Shown here: one piece after another, positions 15,503-24,813 of the stretch
How positions within the stretch are numbered: the stretch's first letter is position 1
Layout: every line of letters starts with the position of its first letter
From: Rhodospirillaceae bacterium
GTDB taxonomy: Bacteria; Pseudomonadota; Alphaproteobacteria; SHVZ01
Reading direction: 5' to 3'
Assembly (NCBI GenBank): GCA_016792585.1
Contig: JAEULB010000155.1
Span: 1 to 44,623, forward strand
Length of the DNA: 44,623 nt
Position numbers and translations under genes: made by a program
Notes under the pieces: model-generated
What the model saw: only the letters and a program-made list of their open reading frames with translations
What the model was told of the DNA's origin: nothing
The model's database searches: none

Positions 15503-16528
15503 ATGAACCAGTCCCAGACCCAGAACCGCCGGATCCTGCTCGCCTCGCGGCCGACCGGCTGGCCGACAACCGATAATTTCAAGCACGTCACCGAAGCGGT
15601 GCCGGAGCCGGGGCCGAAGGAGGTGCTGGTCCGGGCGCTCTGGCTCTCGGTCGATCCCTACATGCGCGGGCGGATGAGCGCGGCCAAGTCCTATGCCAAG
15701 CCGGTCGAGATCGGCGAGGTGATGACCGGCGGCATGGTCGGCCAGGTGGTCAAGTCGAACCACAAGGCGTTCGCGCCCGGCGAAATCGTCGAAGGCTCGC
15801 TCGGCTGGCAGGACTACGCGGTCGCGGATGCCGCTCTGCTCAGGAAGATCGATCCGAGGCTGGCGCCGATCCAGACCGCGGTCGGCATCCTCGGCATGCC
15901 GGGCATGACCGCCTATTTCGCGACGCTGGAAGTCTGTCAGCCGAAGGCCGGCGACACGGTCTTGGTCTCGGGTGCTGCCGGCGCGGTCGGGCAGATCGTC
16001 GGCCAGATCGCCAAGATCAACGGCTGCCGTGCGGTCGGCATCGCCGGCGGCGACGACAAGCTGGCCTACATCCAGCGCGAGCTGGGGTTCGATGCGGTCA
16101 TCAACTACAAGACTTCGAACGACCTCTCCAAGGCGGTCGCGGCCGCGTGTCCGAACGGCGTCGACGTCTATTTCGACAATGTCGGCGGCGCGGTCTCCGA
16201 AGCCGTGTTCAACAACCTCGCCTTCAAGGCCCGCATCGTGATCTGCGGCCAGATCAGCCAGTACAACATCGACAAGCCGGATCTGGGGCCGCGGAATCTC
16301 CGCTACATGCTGGTCAACAGGGCGCGGATGGAAGGCTTCCTGGTCTGGGACTGGCGCGATCGCTATCCGGAAGCGCTCCGCCGCATGGCCGGCTGGATCA
16401 AGGAAGGCAAGATCAAGTACTCCGAGCACGTGACCGAAGGCCTGGAGAAGACGCCGGACGCCTTCATCGCGATGCTGAAGGGCGCCAATCTCGGCAAGGC
16501 GCTGGTCAAGGTCGCCGATCCCGCATGA
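15503..16528 (+). CDS. NADP-dependent oxidoreductase, MDR family (CurA/YncB-like)
   Basis: Zinc-free medium-chain reductase that reduces carbon-carbon double bonds of alpha,beta-unsaturated ketones or aldehydes with NADPH. Typical features: LASRPTGWPTTDNFK at the N-terminus, LSVDPYMRGRM near residue 55, the nucleotide-binding GAAGAVGQIVGQIAK, VDVYFDNVGG, and the C-terminal GANLGKALVKV. At 341 aa it is full length. The start ATG 15503 has no strong ribosome binding site; a TAGCGT 6 bases before it could be a weak -10. The ATGA overlap at 16525 couples it to the glycosylase gene. Its role is probably detoxification of reactive carbonyls. Confidence 0.93.
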   Translation: MNQSQTQNRRILLASRPTGWPTTDNFKHVTEAVPEPGPKEVLVRALWLSVDPYMRGRMSAAKSYAKPVEIGEVMTGGMVGQVVKSNHKAFAPGEIVEGSLGWQDYAVADAALLRKIDPRLAPIQTAVGILGMPGMTAYFATLEVCQPKAGDTVLVSGAAGAVGQIVGQIAKINGCRAVGIAGGDDKLAYIQRELGFDAVINYKTSNDLSKAVAAACPNGVDVYFDNVGGAVSEAVFNNLAFKARIVICGQISQYNIDKPDLGPRNLRYMLVNRARMEGFLVWDWRDRYPEALRRMAGWIKEGKIKYSEHVTEGLEKTPDAFIAMLKGANLGKALVKVADPA

Positions 16529-17160
16529 CGCTGCCGCCGATCGCTCCCAAGAGCGATCGCGCGTTCATGGCCGGGTTGAAGCGCATCGCCGCTGCCGATC
16601 CGGACATCGGGCGCGCGCTCGCGGCGCATGGCCGCCCGCCGATCCGCCGGATCGATCCCGGCTACGGCGCGCTGCTGCGCATCCTGGTCGGCCAGCAGGT
16701 CTCGACCCAGGCGGCGGCCGCGATCTGGAAACGCACGACCGACCGCCTCGGCCTGTCGCCCACCGCCGACGGGCTGCTCGCGGCGAGCGACGAGGAACTG
16801 CGCGGCTTCGGCTTCTCCGGATCGAAGATCGTCTACAGCCGCGCCTTGGCGCGCGAGATCACGCAAGGCCGCCTCGATCTCGACCACGTGCACCGAAGCC
16901 CCGACGACGAGGCGCTGGCGATGCTGACGTCGATGAAGGGCATCGGTCCGTGGACGGCGCAGGTCTACCTGCTGTTCGCGCTCGGCCGAGCCGACATCTT
17001 CCCGGCCGGCGACCTGGCGCTGATCATCGCCTACCAGCGGATCAGGAACGCGAAGTCGCGCCCCGATCCGAAGCGCATGGCGGCGATCGCGGAGGCCTGG
17101 CGCCCTTGGCGCGGGGCGGTGGCGCACCTCCTGTGGCACGTCTATAAGCAGCCGCTGTGA
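16525..17160 (+). CDS. DNA-3-methyladenine glycosylase II (AlkA-like)
   Basis: Base-excision glycosylase of the HhH-GPD superfamily that removes alkylated purines. The helix-hairpin-helix motif is MKGIGPWTAQVYLL, followed by the catalytic Asp in DIFPAGDLAL; ILVGQQVSTQAA is the usual N-terminal helix. At 211 aa it is a short form lacking the extra N-terminal domain of E. coli AlkA, as is common in alphaproteobacteria. The ATG overlaps the stop of the reductase gene (ATGA) and the stop overlaps the GTG of the next gene. The three genes thus form an operon, plausibly for damage by electrophiles and its export. Confidence 0.93.
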   Translation: MTLPPIAPKSDRAFMAGLKRIAAADPDIGRALAAHGRPPIRRIDPGYGALLRILVGQQVSTQAAAAIWKRTTDRLGLSPTADGLLAASDEELRGFGFSGSKIVYSRALAREITQGRLDLDHVHRSPDDEALAMLTSMKGIGPWTAQVYLLFALGRADIFPAGDLALIIAYQRIRNAKSRPDPKRMAAIAEAWRPWRGAVAHLLWHVYKQPL

Positions 17161-18482
17161 GCCTGATCCCCGAGACGACCTGGGCGCGTGCCGGCGCCAT
17201 CTTCCGGCTCGCCGTGCCGGTCATGCTGACGCGGCTCGGCATCCTGATGTTCGCGACGATCGACACGCTGATGCTGGGGCGCATGTCGGCGGACGAGCTC
17301 GCCTACTTCGCGATCAGCGTGCCGCCGCAGGTGACGGTGATCACCGTCAGCTACGGTCTCTTCTCCGGAACCCTCGTGCTGATCGCACAGGCCAGAGGTG
17401 CGGGCCGGCTCGAGGAGATCGGGCACGTCTTCAAGATCGCGTCCGTGATGGCGGTGATCGTCAGCGTCTTCGTCGCCTGGGTGCTGCTTCCGGGCGAGAG
17501 CATCCTCAAGCTGCTCGGCCAGTCGCCGGAGATATCGGCCGGCGGCGGCCGCGCGGTCGAGGCTTTCGTGATCGGGATGCCGGCGGTGCTGCTCGCCGCT
17601 GTCGCCTCGACCCTGCTCGAAGCGCTGAGCCGCCCGCGCGTGGTGCTGGCGACCGTGCTCGGCGGCCTCGTCCTCAAGCTCGGCCTCAACTGGTGGCTGC
17701 TCGAGGCGCATGGCGCCGCCGGCGCCAACCTCGCGACCTCGATCGTGCGCTGGGTGATGTACTTGGCGCTGCTGGCATACATCCTGGCGACGCCGGAGAT
17801 CTCCAGGCTCGGCCTCTACACCCGGATCGCCCGCAAGCGGCAGCTCTCGGTCGACCTGCTGAAGCTGGGATTGCCGTCGGCGGTGTCGCAGGGCCTCGAA
17901 TCCTCCGCCTTCGGCGCGATGGCGGTCTTCGCCGGGTGGCTTGGCGCGCAGGCGCTGGCCAGCTACCAGATCTCGCTCAACCTGGTGGCGATGGCGTTCA
18001 TGATGGCGATGGGCCTCTCGACCGCGACCTCGGTCCATGTCGGCATGGCCTATGGCGCGCGGCTTCGCGCTGCGGCGGAATCCGCCGGCTGGCTCGGCAC
18101 CTGGATGGTCGTCGTCTACACGGTCGCGATGGGGATCGGCTTCGTGCTGTTCGACCGCGAGATCGCGGGCTTCTACGCCAACGACCCGGCATTGGTCTCG
18201 GCGGCGGCGGTGGCGATCGTGGTCGCCGCCTTCATCCTGCTTCCCGACGGCATCCAGGGCGTGCTGATGGGGGCGCTGCGCGGCTTCGGCGACGTCAACT
18301 GGCCGTCGGCGATGCACCTGGTCAGCTTCTGGGTGGTGACGGTGCCCTTGGCCCACTACCTCGCGTTCGGCCGGCACTGGGGCACCGACGGGCTTCTCTG
18401 GGGGCTCGTTGCCGGCCTCTCCTGCGCCTCGCTCCTGTTGGGTGCGCGCTTCTTCCTGGTTTCCCGCCGGCCCATGCCCTGA
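17157..18482 (+). CDS. MATE-family efflux transporter (second of three)
   Basis: Twelve-segment inner-membrane exporter of 441 aa, with the MATE pattern FRLAVPVMLTRLGILMFATI in the first half and LLKLGLPSAVSQGLESSAFG in the second. The start is GTG 17157, overlapping the glycosylase stop as GTGA. Compared with the first pump it has no dedicated regulator; it is the last gene of the reductase-glycosylase-pump operon. Its substrate is unknown. The PAS-GGDEF-EAL gene starts 15 bases after its stop and may be read through. Confidence 0.92.
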   Translation: MSLIPETTWARAGAIFRLAVPVMLTRLGILMFATIDTLMLGRMSADELAYFAISVPPQVTVITVSYGLFSGTLVLIAQARGAGRLEEIGHVFKIASVMAVIVSVFVAWVLLPGESILKLLGQSPEISAGGGRAVEAFVIGMPAVLLAAVASTLLEALSRPRVVLATVLGGLVLKLGLNWWLLEAHGAAGANLATSIVRWVMYLALLAYILATPEISRLGLYTRIARKRQLSVDLLKLGLPSAVSQGLESSAFGAMAVFAGWLGAQALASYQISLNLVAMAFMMAMGLSTATSVHVGMAYGARLRAAAESAGWLGTWMVVVYTVAMGIGFVLFDREIAGFYANDPALVSAAAVAIVVAAFILLPDGIQGVLMGALRGFGDVNWPSAMHLVSFWVVTVPLAHYLAFGRHWGTDGLLWGLVAGLSCASLLLGARFFLVSRRPMP

Positions 18483-18497
18483 CGTAGAGTGGCCTCG

Positions 18498-20612
18498 ATG
18501 TCTTCTTCCCAGGGCCTATCCCCGGCCGACAACGGCACATCGGACGGTCGCCTTCTGAAGGCCGCCCTCGACAGCCTGACCCAGGGCTTCGCCGTCTTCG
18601 ACGCGGAGCGGCGCCTGCAGGCATGGAACGCCCGCTTCTTCGACCTGCTCGAACTGCCGGACGATCTCCGCCGTCGCGGCTCCGGGCTCGCGGCGCTTTT
18701 CCTGGCACTTGCCGAGCGCGGCGATTTCGGCCCCGGCGATGCCGGCAGTGCCGCGGCCCGGGAGGTCGAGCGCCTGTTCCAGCCGCCGGATCCGGCGCAT
18801 CTCCACCTGACGCCGGGCGGCCAGGTGGTCGAGCGCCTGGTGGCGCCGATGGCCGATGGCGGCTTCGTCGTGACCCTGACGGACGCGACCGACCGCCGCC
18901 GCGCCGAGCTTCGCCTGATCGAGAGCGAGGAGCGCTACGCGCTCGCCTCCGCCGGCGCCAATGACGGTCTCTGGGACTGGAACCTCTCGACCAACCGGCT
19001 CTATCTCTCGCCGCGATGGAAGCAGATGCTGGCCCTGTCCGAGGAGGACGTGACCGAGGAGCCGGCGGTCTGGCTCGATCGCGTCCATCCCGACGAGATC
19101 GAGCGCCTGTCGGCCCTGCTCGAAGCGCATCTCGCCGGCCACTCGCCGCATTTCGAATGCGAGCATCGCATCCGCCGCACCGACGATGCCTATCTCTGGG
19201 TCGTGGCGCGCGGGCTGGCGGTCCGCGACGGGCTTGGGCGCGCCACCCGGATCGCCGGCTCGCTGACCGACGTCACCGAGCGGAAGTACCAGGAGGCGCA
19301 GGCCCTCCACGACGCGCTTCACGATCCGTTGACGCAGCTCCCCAACCGCGCGTTGTTCCTCGACCGCGTGACCCAGGTGCTGGCGCGGGCGAAGCGTTCG
19401 GGCCGCGGGCGCTTCGCCGTGCTCTGCCTCGATCTCGATCGCTTCAAGCTGGTGAACGACTCCCTGGGCCATCACCAGGGCGACGAGCTTCTGGCCCAGG
19501 TCGGCCGCCGGCTGACCGCCATCGCAGGCCAGGGCCAGACCGTCGCGCGTCCCGGCGGCGACGAGTTCGCGGTGCTGGTGGACGACGTCGCGGGGCCGGT
19601 CGAGGCCCGCGCACTGGCCGAGCGGCTGCTTGTCGACCTGACCAAGCCGATCGCGGTCGGCGACCGTCAGCTCGTGGTCACCGGATCCGTGGGCGTTGCG
19701 CTCTACGAGCCGATCTACGATCGCGCCGACGACATGATGCGCGACGCCGAGCTCGCGATGTATCGCGCCAAGTCGCTGGGCAAGGCGCGGGCGGAGCTGT
19801 TCCACCCGAGCCTGCATACCCACGCGGTCCACCTGCTGACGCTCGAGAACGACCTCCGCCAGGCGATCGGGCGGAAGGAGCTGCAGCTCTTCTTCCAGCC
19901 GATCATCTCGCTGAAGACCGGACGGGTCGCAGGATTCGAATCCCTGGTGCGCTGGCGCCATCCGCGGCGCGGGCTCCTCGGCCCGCTCGAGTTCATAACG
20001 CTGGCCGAGGAGACCGGGCTGATCGGCCAGATCGGCGCCTGGGTGTTGGAGGAGGCGTGCCGCCGCATGCGCGACTGGCAGGCGCGGTTCCCCTCCGATC
20101 CGCCGCTCACCGTCAGCGTCAATCTCTCGATCCGCCAGTTCAACCAGATCGACCTGGTGACCGAGATCGTCGAGATCCTGGCGCGCTCGGGCTGGCGCGC
20201 CGGCCGGCTCAAGCTCGAGCTGACCGAGACCGCGCTGATGCAGAATGCGGCACGCGCCGCGCATATTCTCTCCCAGCTCAAGGCAGCCGACATCGACGTG
20301 TCGCTCGACGACTTCGGAACCGGCTATTCGTCGCTGAGCTACCTGCACGCGCTGCCTTTCGACACGCTGAAGATCGACAAGTCGTTCGTCGCGGGCATGG
20401 TCGGCGAGCGCTCCAAGCTCGAGATCGTCCGTGCGATCCTGCTGCTCGCCCACAATCTCAAGATGGACGTGGTCGCCGAGGGCGTCGAGACGATCGAGCA
20501 GCTGGCCCAGCTCCGCGCGCTCGACTGCGAATACGCGCAAGGCTACCTGTTCGCCCCGCCGCTCGATGCCGAGGCGGCGGAGCAGCTGCTGGGAGAGAAC
20601 AGGAAGTGGTGA
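18498..20612 (+). CDS. PAS-PAS-GGDEF-EAL cyclic-di-GMP signalling protein
   Basis: 704-aa soluble sensor with both cyclic-di-GMP synthesis and breakdown domains. An N-terminal PAS-like segment (ALDSLTQGFAVFDAERRLQAW) is followed by a PAS_3-type domain ending in GSLTDVTERK. GGDEF is intact (residues 353-357), but the inhibitory RxxD site upstream is replaced by GQGQ. The EAL motif is ESL (481-483); the other phosphodiesterase motifs (ELTETALM, DDFGTGYSSLSYL, KIDKSFV, EGVET) are present, so both activities are possible. No membrane segment is seen. The ATG 18498 is preferred to the GTG at 18489. It converges on the histidine kinase gene with 7 bases between. Confidence 0.94.
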   Translation: MSSSQGLSPADNGTSDGRLLKAALDSLTQGFAVFDAERRLQAWNARFFDLLELPDDLRRRGSGLAALFLALAERGDFGPGDAGSAAAREVERLFQPPDPAHLHLTPGGQVVERLVAPMADGGFVVTLTDATDRRRAELRLIESEERYALASAGANDGLWDWNLSTNRLYLSPRWKQMLALSEEDVTEEPAVWLDRVHPDEIERLSALLEAHLAGHSPHFECEHRIRRTDDAYLWVVARGLAVRDGLGRATRIAGSLTDVTERKYQEAQALHDALHDPLTQLPNRALFLDRVTQVLARAKRSGRGRFAVLCLDLDRFKLVNDSLGHHQGDELLAQVGRRLTAIAGQGQTVARPGGDEFAVLVDDVAGPVEARALAERLLVDLTKPIAVGDRQLVVTGSVGVALYEPIYDRADDMMRDAELAMYRAKSLGKARAELFHPSLHTHAVHLLTLENDLRQAIGRKELQLFFQPIISLKTGRVAGFESLVRWRHPRRGLLGPLEFITLAEETGLIGQIGAWVLEEACRRMRDWQARFPSDPPLTVSVNLSIRQFNQIDLVTEIVEILARSGWRAGRLKLELTETALMQNAARAAHILSQLKAADIDVSLDDFGTGYSSLSYLHALPFDTLKIDKSFVAGMVGERSKLEIVRAILLLAHNLKMDVVAEGVETIEQLAQLRALDCEYAQGYLFAPPLDAEAAEQLLGENRKW

Positions 20613-20619
20613 GGCCGGC

Positions 20620-21939
20620 CTAGACGGGCACCGTCACCCGCGCTCTCAGTCCGCCGGTCGGCGCCGCCTCCAGCGTCACGTCGCCGCCGTGCCCGCGCGC
20701 CACGTCGCGGGCGATCGTGAGGCCGAGGCCGGTGCCGCCGGTCTTCGGATTGCGCGAGCGGTCGAGGCGGAAGAACGGCCGGAACACTTCCTCGCGGCTG
20801 GATGCCGGTATGCCGGGACCGTCGTCGTCAACCAGGATCTCGATCGAGTCGGCGAGACGGTGCGCGGTGACCGCGACCTTCTTGCCGTGGCGGCAGGCGT
20901 TGCCGACGAGGTTCGCGAGGCAACGCTTGAAGGCGTTGGGGCGGACCGCGACCGTCAGCTTGTCGTCGGGCTCGGTCTCCAAGGTCAGCACCACGCCCTG
21001 GGTCGAGCGCCTGGCGCCGTCGACGACCTCGGCGACGAGGCTGCCGAGACCGGTGGGCGTCGGCGCTTCCGAGCCCTCGCCGCGCGCGAAGGCGAGATAG
21101 CCTTCGATCATCCGCTCCATTTCGGAGATGTCGTCGGCGAGGCCCTTGGCCTCCTCCCGGTCGCCGAGCATCGCGAGCTCGAGACGCATGCGGGTCAGCG
21201 GCGTGCGGAGGTCGTGCGAGACGCCGGCCAGCATTTCCGTGCGCTGGCTGATCTGGCGGCTCAGGCGCTCGCGCATCAGGAGGAAGGCGCGCGCCGCCTG
21301 GCGTACCTCGGCCGCGCCTTCGGGGCGGTACTCCGGCACGTCGATGCCGCGTCCGAAGCTGTCGGCGGCGTGCGCCAGCTTCAGGATCGGGCGGATTTGG
21401 CGCCTCAAGAAGTGGATCGCGATGCCGGCGGTGACCAGCGCGGTGCCGACCATCCACATCAGGAACAGGATCGCGGTCGAGGAGTAGAGGCGTTTCCTCG
21501 GTGCGATCACCGTCATCACGCCGTCGTCCAGGTGGACCTGGATCTCGACGTCGCGCGGCCGGGACTCGGTGTCGACGATGAAGGGCCGGCGGACACGCTC
21601 GGCGAGCGCTCCCGTCAGCAATGTCTGCACGGCGTTGCTCGCCTCGGCCGCCTGCGCATCGAAACTCGCGCCGCTCTCGAAGGTGACCTGCAGGTCGAAA
21701 TGCCGGATCGCGGCGATCACCAGGTCGCGGTCGGTCGGCTCGTCGCCCGGCCGCTCGCGCATCTCGACCAGGAAGGCGACCTCGCCGGCGAGCGCGGTCG
21801 CGAGCCTTCGCGACACGGTCTCCCAGTGGCGATCGTAAAACACCCAGGCGGCGACCACCTGCACGATGACCAGCGGCGTCACCATGATCAGCAGCGACCG
21901 GCCGAACAGGCTGAGGGGCAGGAGTCGTTTGAGCTTCAT
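20620..21939 (-). CDS. Sensor histidine kinase (EnvZ/PetR-partner type)
   Basis: Inner-membrane two-component kinase of 439 aa: a first membrane segment at residues about 14-34, a periplasmic sensor of about 120 residues, a second segment near STAILFLMWMVGTALV, HAMP, HisKA with phospho-acceptor His242 in GVSHDLRTPLTRM, and a HATPase with N-, G1- and G2-boxes (LVGNACRHG, DDGPGIP, GTGLGLTIARD). The start ATG 21939 lies 4 bases after the stop of the response regulator gene, its obvious partner; a longer frame reaching 22065 would run inside that gene. The sensed signal is unknown. Confidence 0.94.
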   Translation of the reverse strand: MKLKRLLPLSLFGRSLLIMVTPLVIVQVVAAWVFYDRHWETVSRRLATALAGEVAFLVEMRERPGDEPTDRDLVIAAIRHFDLQVTFESGASFDAQAAEASNAVQTLLTGALAERVRRPFIVDTESRPRDVEIQVHLDDGVMTVIAPRKRLYSSTAILFLMWMVGTALVTAGIAIHFLRRQIRPILKLAHAADSFGRGIDVPEYRPEGAAEVRQAARAFLLMRERLSRQISQRTEMLAGVSHDLRTPLTRMRLELAMLGDREEAKGLADDISEMERMIEGYLAFARGEGSEAPTPTGLGSLVAEVVDGARRSTQGVVLTLETEPDDKLTVAVRPNAFKRCLANLVGNACRHGKKVAVTAHRLADSIEILVDDDGPGIPASSREEVFRPFFRLDRSRNPKTGGTGLGLTIARDVARGHGGDVTLEAAPTGGLRARVTVPV

Positions 21940-21943
21940 GGCG

Positions 21944-22627
21944 TCAATCGGTCCTGAACAGATAGCCCTTGCCGCGCACGGTTTGTAGATGGCGCGGGAA
22001 TTTCGGATCGGCCTCGATCTTGCGCCTGAGCCGGGTGATCTGCACGTCGACCGTGCGGGGCCCAAGTCCGGCAGCGCCGTCGATCAGCCCCAGGCGCTCG
22101 ATCGCCTCGTTCGGGCGCCTGGCGAAGGCCCGAAGCAGGCTGACCTCGGCCGAGGCGAGCCTGACCGGCTCCTCGCCCCGCCAGAGCTCGCCGCGGCCGG
22201 GATCGAAGCGGAACGGGCCGAAGCGCATCTCGGTCGCCGCCGCGTCCGGCGTCTTGGGGCGGCGGCGCAGGATCGAGTTGAGCCGGAGCACCAGCTCGCG
22301 CGGCTCGAAGGGCTTGGTCAGGTAGTCGTCGGCGCCGCTCTCGAGCCCGGAAATGCGGTTCTCCGGCTCGCTCATCGCGGTCAGCAGCAGGATCGGCACG
22401 TCGCTGGTGCGCCGGAGCTCACGGGTCATCTCGACGCCGGAAAGTCCGGGCATCATCACGTCCAGCACCAGAAGATCGAAGGCGAGCGTCGAGAGCAGCC
22501 CCTTCGCCTCCTCGGCGCTGGATGCCACGGTGACGCGAAAGCCGTTGTCGCCGAGATAGCGGCGGATCAGCTGGGCCAGCCGCTTGTCGTCGTCGACGAC
22601 CAGGATATCCGGGGTCGCATCGGTCAT
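21944..22627 (-). CDS. OmpR-family response regulator (PetR-like)
   Basis: 227-aa two-component regulator: a receiver with acidic pocket Asp12-Asp14 and phospho-acceptor Asp56 (LVLDVMMPG), LTAMSEP, LTKPFEPREL, then the OmpR winged helix ending in the recognition pattern RTVDVQITRLRRKIEADP and VRGKGYLF. Position near a MarR gene divergent from ilvE matches the petP-petR arrangement known in Rhodobacter and relatives. The gene sits 8 bases after a perfect extended -10, so it has its own promoter and a leaderless or nearly leaderless message, separate from the hybrid kinase gene upstream. Confidence 0.94.
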   Translation of the reverse strand: MTDATPDILVVDDDKRLAQLIRRYLGDNGFRVTVASSAEEAKGLLSTLAFDLLVLDVMMPGLSGVEMTRELRRTSDVPILLLTAMSEPENRISGLESGADDYLTKPFEPRELVLRLNSILRRRPKTPDAAATEMRFGPFRFDPGRGELWRGEEPVRLASAEVSLLRAFARRPNEAIERLGLIDGAAGLGPRTVDVQITRLRRKIEADPKFPRHLQTVRGKGYLFRTD

Positions 22628-22635
22628 CGCCCCGC

Positions 22636-22644
22636 ATTATAGCA
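22636..22644 (-). promoter_or_regulatory. Extended -10 promoter of the OmpR-type regulator-kinase operon
   Basis: On the minus strand the sequence is TGCTATAAT, a perfect extended -10 (TG-n-TATAAT), ending 8 bases before the regulator ATG at 22627. No good -35 is present, which an extended -10 tolerates. The transcript should begin within one or two bases of the ATG. Confidence 0.65.
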
Positions 22645-22657
22645 GGGCATTTCGAGG

Positions 22658-24778
22658 TCAGCCGGCAACCACCGGAGCCGGCCGGATCAGGTCGGCGACG
22701 GTCGAGAGCAGCTGCTCGACGTCGACCGGCTTGCCGATATGGCCGTCCATCCCGGCCTTGATGCAGCGATCCGCCTCTTCCGGCGTGGAGGCGGCGGTCA
22801 GGGCCACGATCGGCACGCGACTCTTCGGATCAGCCATTGCCCGGATCCGCGCCGTCGCCTCGAACCCGTCCATGATCGGCATGTTCACGTCCATCAGGAC
22901 GACGTCGTAGTCGGTCTCGGCGACCCGCTCGACGGCGACCTTGCCGTTGGCGGCGGTGTCGACCTTATGGCCGACCGCATCCAGCATCGCCGCGACCAGC
23001 GCCAGGTTGGAGACATTGTCGTCGACCACCAGGACGCGCCCGGTACGCTCGCCCTCGGGCTCGGGCGCCGCCGCCGTCTCGGGCGCCGCCGGCAGCACGA
23101 CGGTGAACCAGAAGGTGCTGCCGCGGCCGGGCGCGGATTCGACGCCGATCCGCCCCCCCATCAGTTCGACCAGGTGCTTGGAGATCGCAAGGCCGAGCCC
23201 GGTACCGCCGAAACGGCGGCTGATCGAGTTGTCGACCTGGCTGAAGCGCTGGAAGAGACGGCTCTGCGCATCCTTGGGGATACCGATGCCGGTATCGGTG
23301 ACCGAGATCTGGATCGTCTCGCCGGCTTCGGTGGTGCCGACGCGCTCGATCGCCACGTCGATGCGCCCGCGGTCGGTGAACTTGACTGCGTTGCCGAGCA
23401 GGTTGGCGACCACCTGGCGGAGCCGGTCGCGGTCGCCGAGAAGCGCACGCGGCACGCTCTTGCCGACGTGAAGCTCGGTCGTGACGTCCTTGTCGAGTGC
23501 CAGCTGGGCGATCACGGCAAGCGCGTCGTTGACGATCTCGACCGGATCGAGCGGGCCGACCCGGAGCGTGAGCCTGCCGGACTCGATCGCGGAGAGGTCG
23601 AGGATGCCGTCGAGGATCGACAGCAGCGCGCGGGACGAAGCGCTGACGATGCGGGCGTAGTCCTTGAGCTTGGGATCGCCGGCGGCGGCGTAGAGGAGGT
23701 CGGAGTAGCCGATGATGCCGGTCATCGGCGTCCGCACCTCGTGGCTCATCGTCGCGAGGAAGTCGGACTTGGCCCGGCTCGCCGCATCCGCGCGCTTGGT
23801 CGCGGCGGCGAGGTCGCGCTGGGTGCGTTCGTTGGCGGCGGCCAGGGCCATCAGCCAGGCGGTGCCCATCAGCACGGCGATGGCGATGAGCAGCGAAAGT
23901 CCGCCGGTGACCGCCAGGCTGGCGAACCAGGGTGTCAGCACTTCGCTCTTGGCGAAGCTGACCGTGACGATCAGCGGCAGGCCGGCCACGGTCCGGTAGG
24001 AGAGGATGCGGGTTTGCTGGTCGAACGGGCTTTTGGCCTCGATCGTGCCGTTCGGGGCGTGGGACAGGACCGCGAAGAGCGGGCCGCCGGCGGCGCTGCG
24101 GCCTCCGAAGGTTCCCTGACCCTCGGAACGGATAAGCAAGGTTCCGTCATCGCGGAAGACGGTGACGACGCTGGCGACGCTCGGGTCGAGATCGGAATAC
24201 GTGGCGAGGAAGTAGTCGATGTTGATGATGCCGTCGACGATGCCGACGAAGGTTCCGTCGCGGGACTCGACACGGCGCGACACGCCGATCATCCACGGCG
24301 ACATCGGGCCGGCGCGGACGGTGTGGTTGATGTGAAGGCCGAGCGTGCGGTCCTCCTGATGCACGATCAGGGGATCCGAGGCGCCGGCGGATCTGACCTG
24401 CTGGACCGTCGCCGTGCCGGCGACGCGCCGCCCGTCACGCGCGATCCAGCTCAGGCTCTGCAGCATCGGGCTGCCGCTGTGTATGGCGGTGATACGCTCC
24501 TGCGCGGTCTCGGACGTGGCCGTGGGGCTTCGGGAATGATCCACGAAGGCGTCGGCCGAGACCTGCAGCACGCGATCGATCGCCTCGAAGGTGCGGGCGA
24601 CGTGCTCGCCGACGACCTGGGCCAGGATCGCCGTCCGCCGCTCGGCGTCGACGATGGTCTCGCGGTAGCGCCGGTAGAGATCGCCGGCGGCGACGAGGAC
24701 GACGACGAGCGCCAGCGTCGCGCCGGTTGCCGCGATCACCTGGCTCAGCCTTCGCGACGGCGTCGCTCCTCGCGCCAT
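22658..24778 (-). CDS. Hybrid sensor histidine kinase with periplasmic PDC/Cache-like sensor and receiver
   Basis: 706 aa. One membrane segment near residues 13-32, a large extracytoplasmic domain of about 250 residues that looks like a double Cache/PDC sensor, a second segment near TGGLSLLIAIAVLMGTAWLM, a short coiled linker, HisKA with His346 (MSHEVRTPMTGIIGY), a HATPase (NLLGNAVKFTD, DTGIGIP, GTGLGLAISKHL), and a C-terminal receiver with phospho-acceptor Asp in VVLMDVNMPIMDG. GAGGAG just before the ATG is a strong ribosome binding site. It sits between the petP-like and petR-like genes, usually neighbours in related genomes. The output partner is not obvious: no HPt protein is encoded nearby. 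Confidence 0.94.
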   Translation of the reverse strand: MARGATPSRRLSQVIAATGATLALVVVLVAAGDLYRRYRETIVDAERRTAILAQVVGEHVARTFEAIDRVLQVSADAFVDHSRSPTATSETAQERITAIHSGSPMLQSLSWIARDGRRVAGTATVQQVRSAGASDPLIVHQEDRTLGLHINHTVRAGPMSPWMIGVSRRVESRDGTFVGIVDGIINIDYFLATYSDLDPSVASVVTVFRDDGTLLIRSEGQGTFGGRSAAGGPLFAVLSHAPNGTIEAKSPFDQQTRILSYRTVAGLPLIVTVSFAKSEVLTPWFASLAVTGGLSLLIAIAVLMGTAWLMALAAANERTQRDLAAATKRADAASRAKSDFLATMSHEVRTPMTGIIGYSDLLYAAAGDPKLKDYARIVSASSRALLSILDGILDLSAIESGRLTLRVGPLDPVEIVNDALAVIAQLALDKDVTTELHVGKSVPRALLGDRDRLRQVVANLLGNAVKFTDRGRIDVAIERVGTTEAGETIQISVTDTGIGIPKDAQSRLFQRFSQVDNSISRRFGGTGLGLAISKHLVELMGGRIGVESAPGRGSTFWFTVVLPAAPETAAAPEPEGERTGRVLVVDDNVSNLALVAAMLDAVGHKVDTAANGKVAVERVAETDYDVVLMDVNMPIMDGFEATARIRAMADPKSRVPIVALTAASTPEEADRCIKAGMDGHIGKPVDVEQLLSTVADLIRPAPVVAG

Positions 24779-24813
24779 CTCTCCTCTGCGGCGGCTCTTG
24801 GGTTCAGCTGCGG

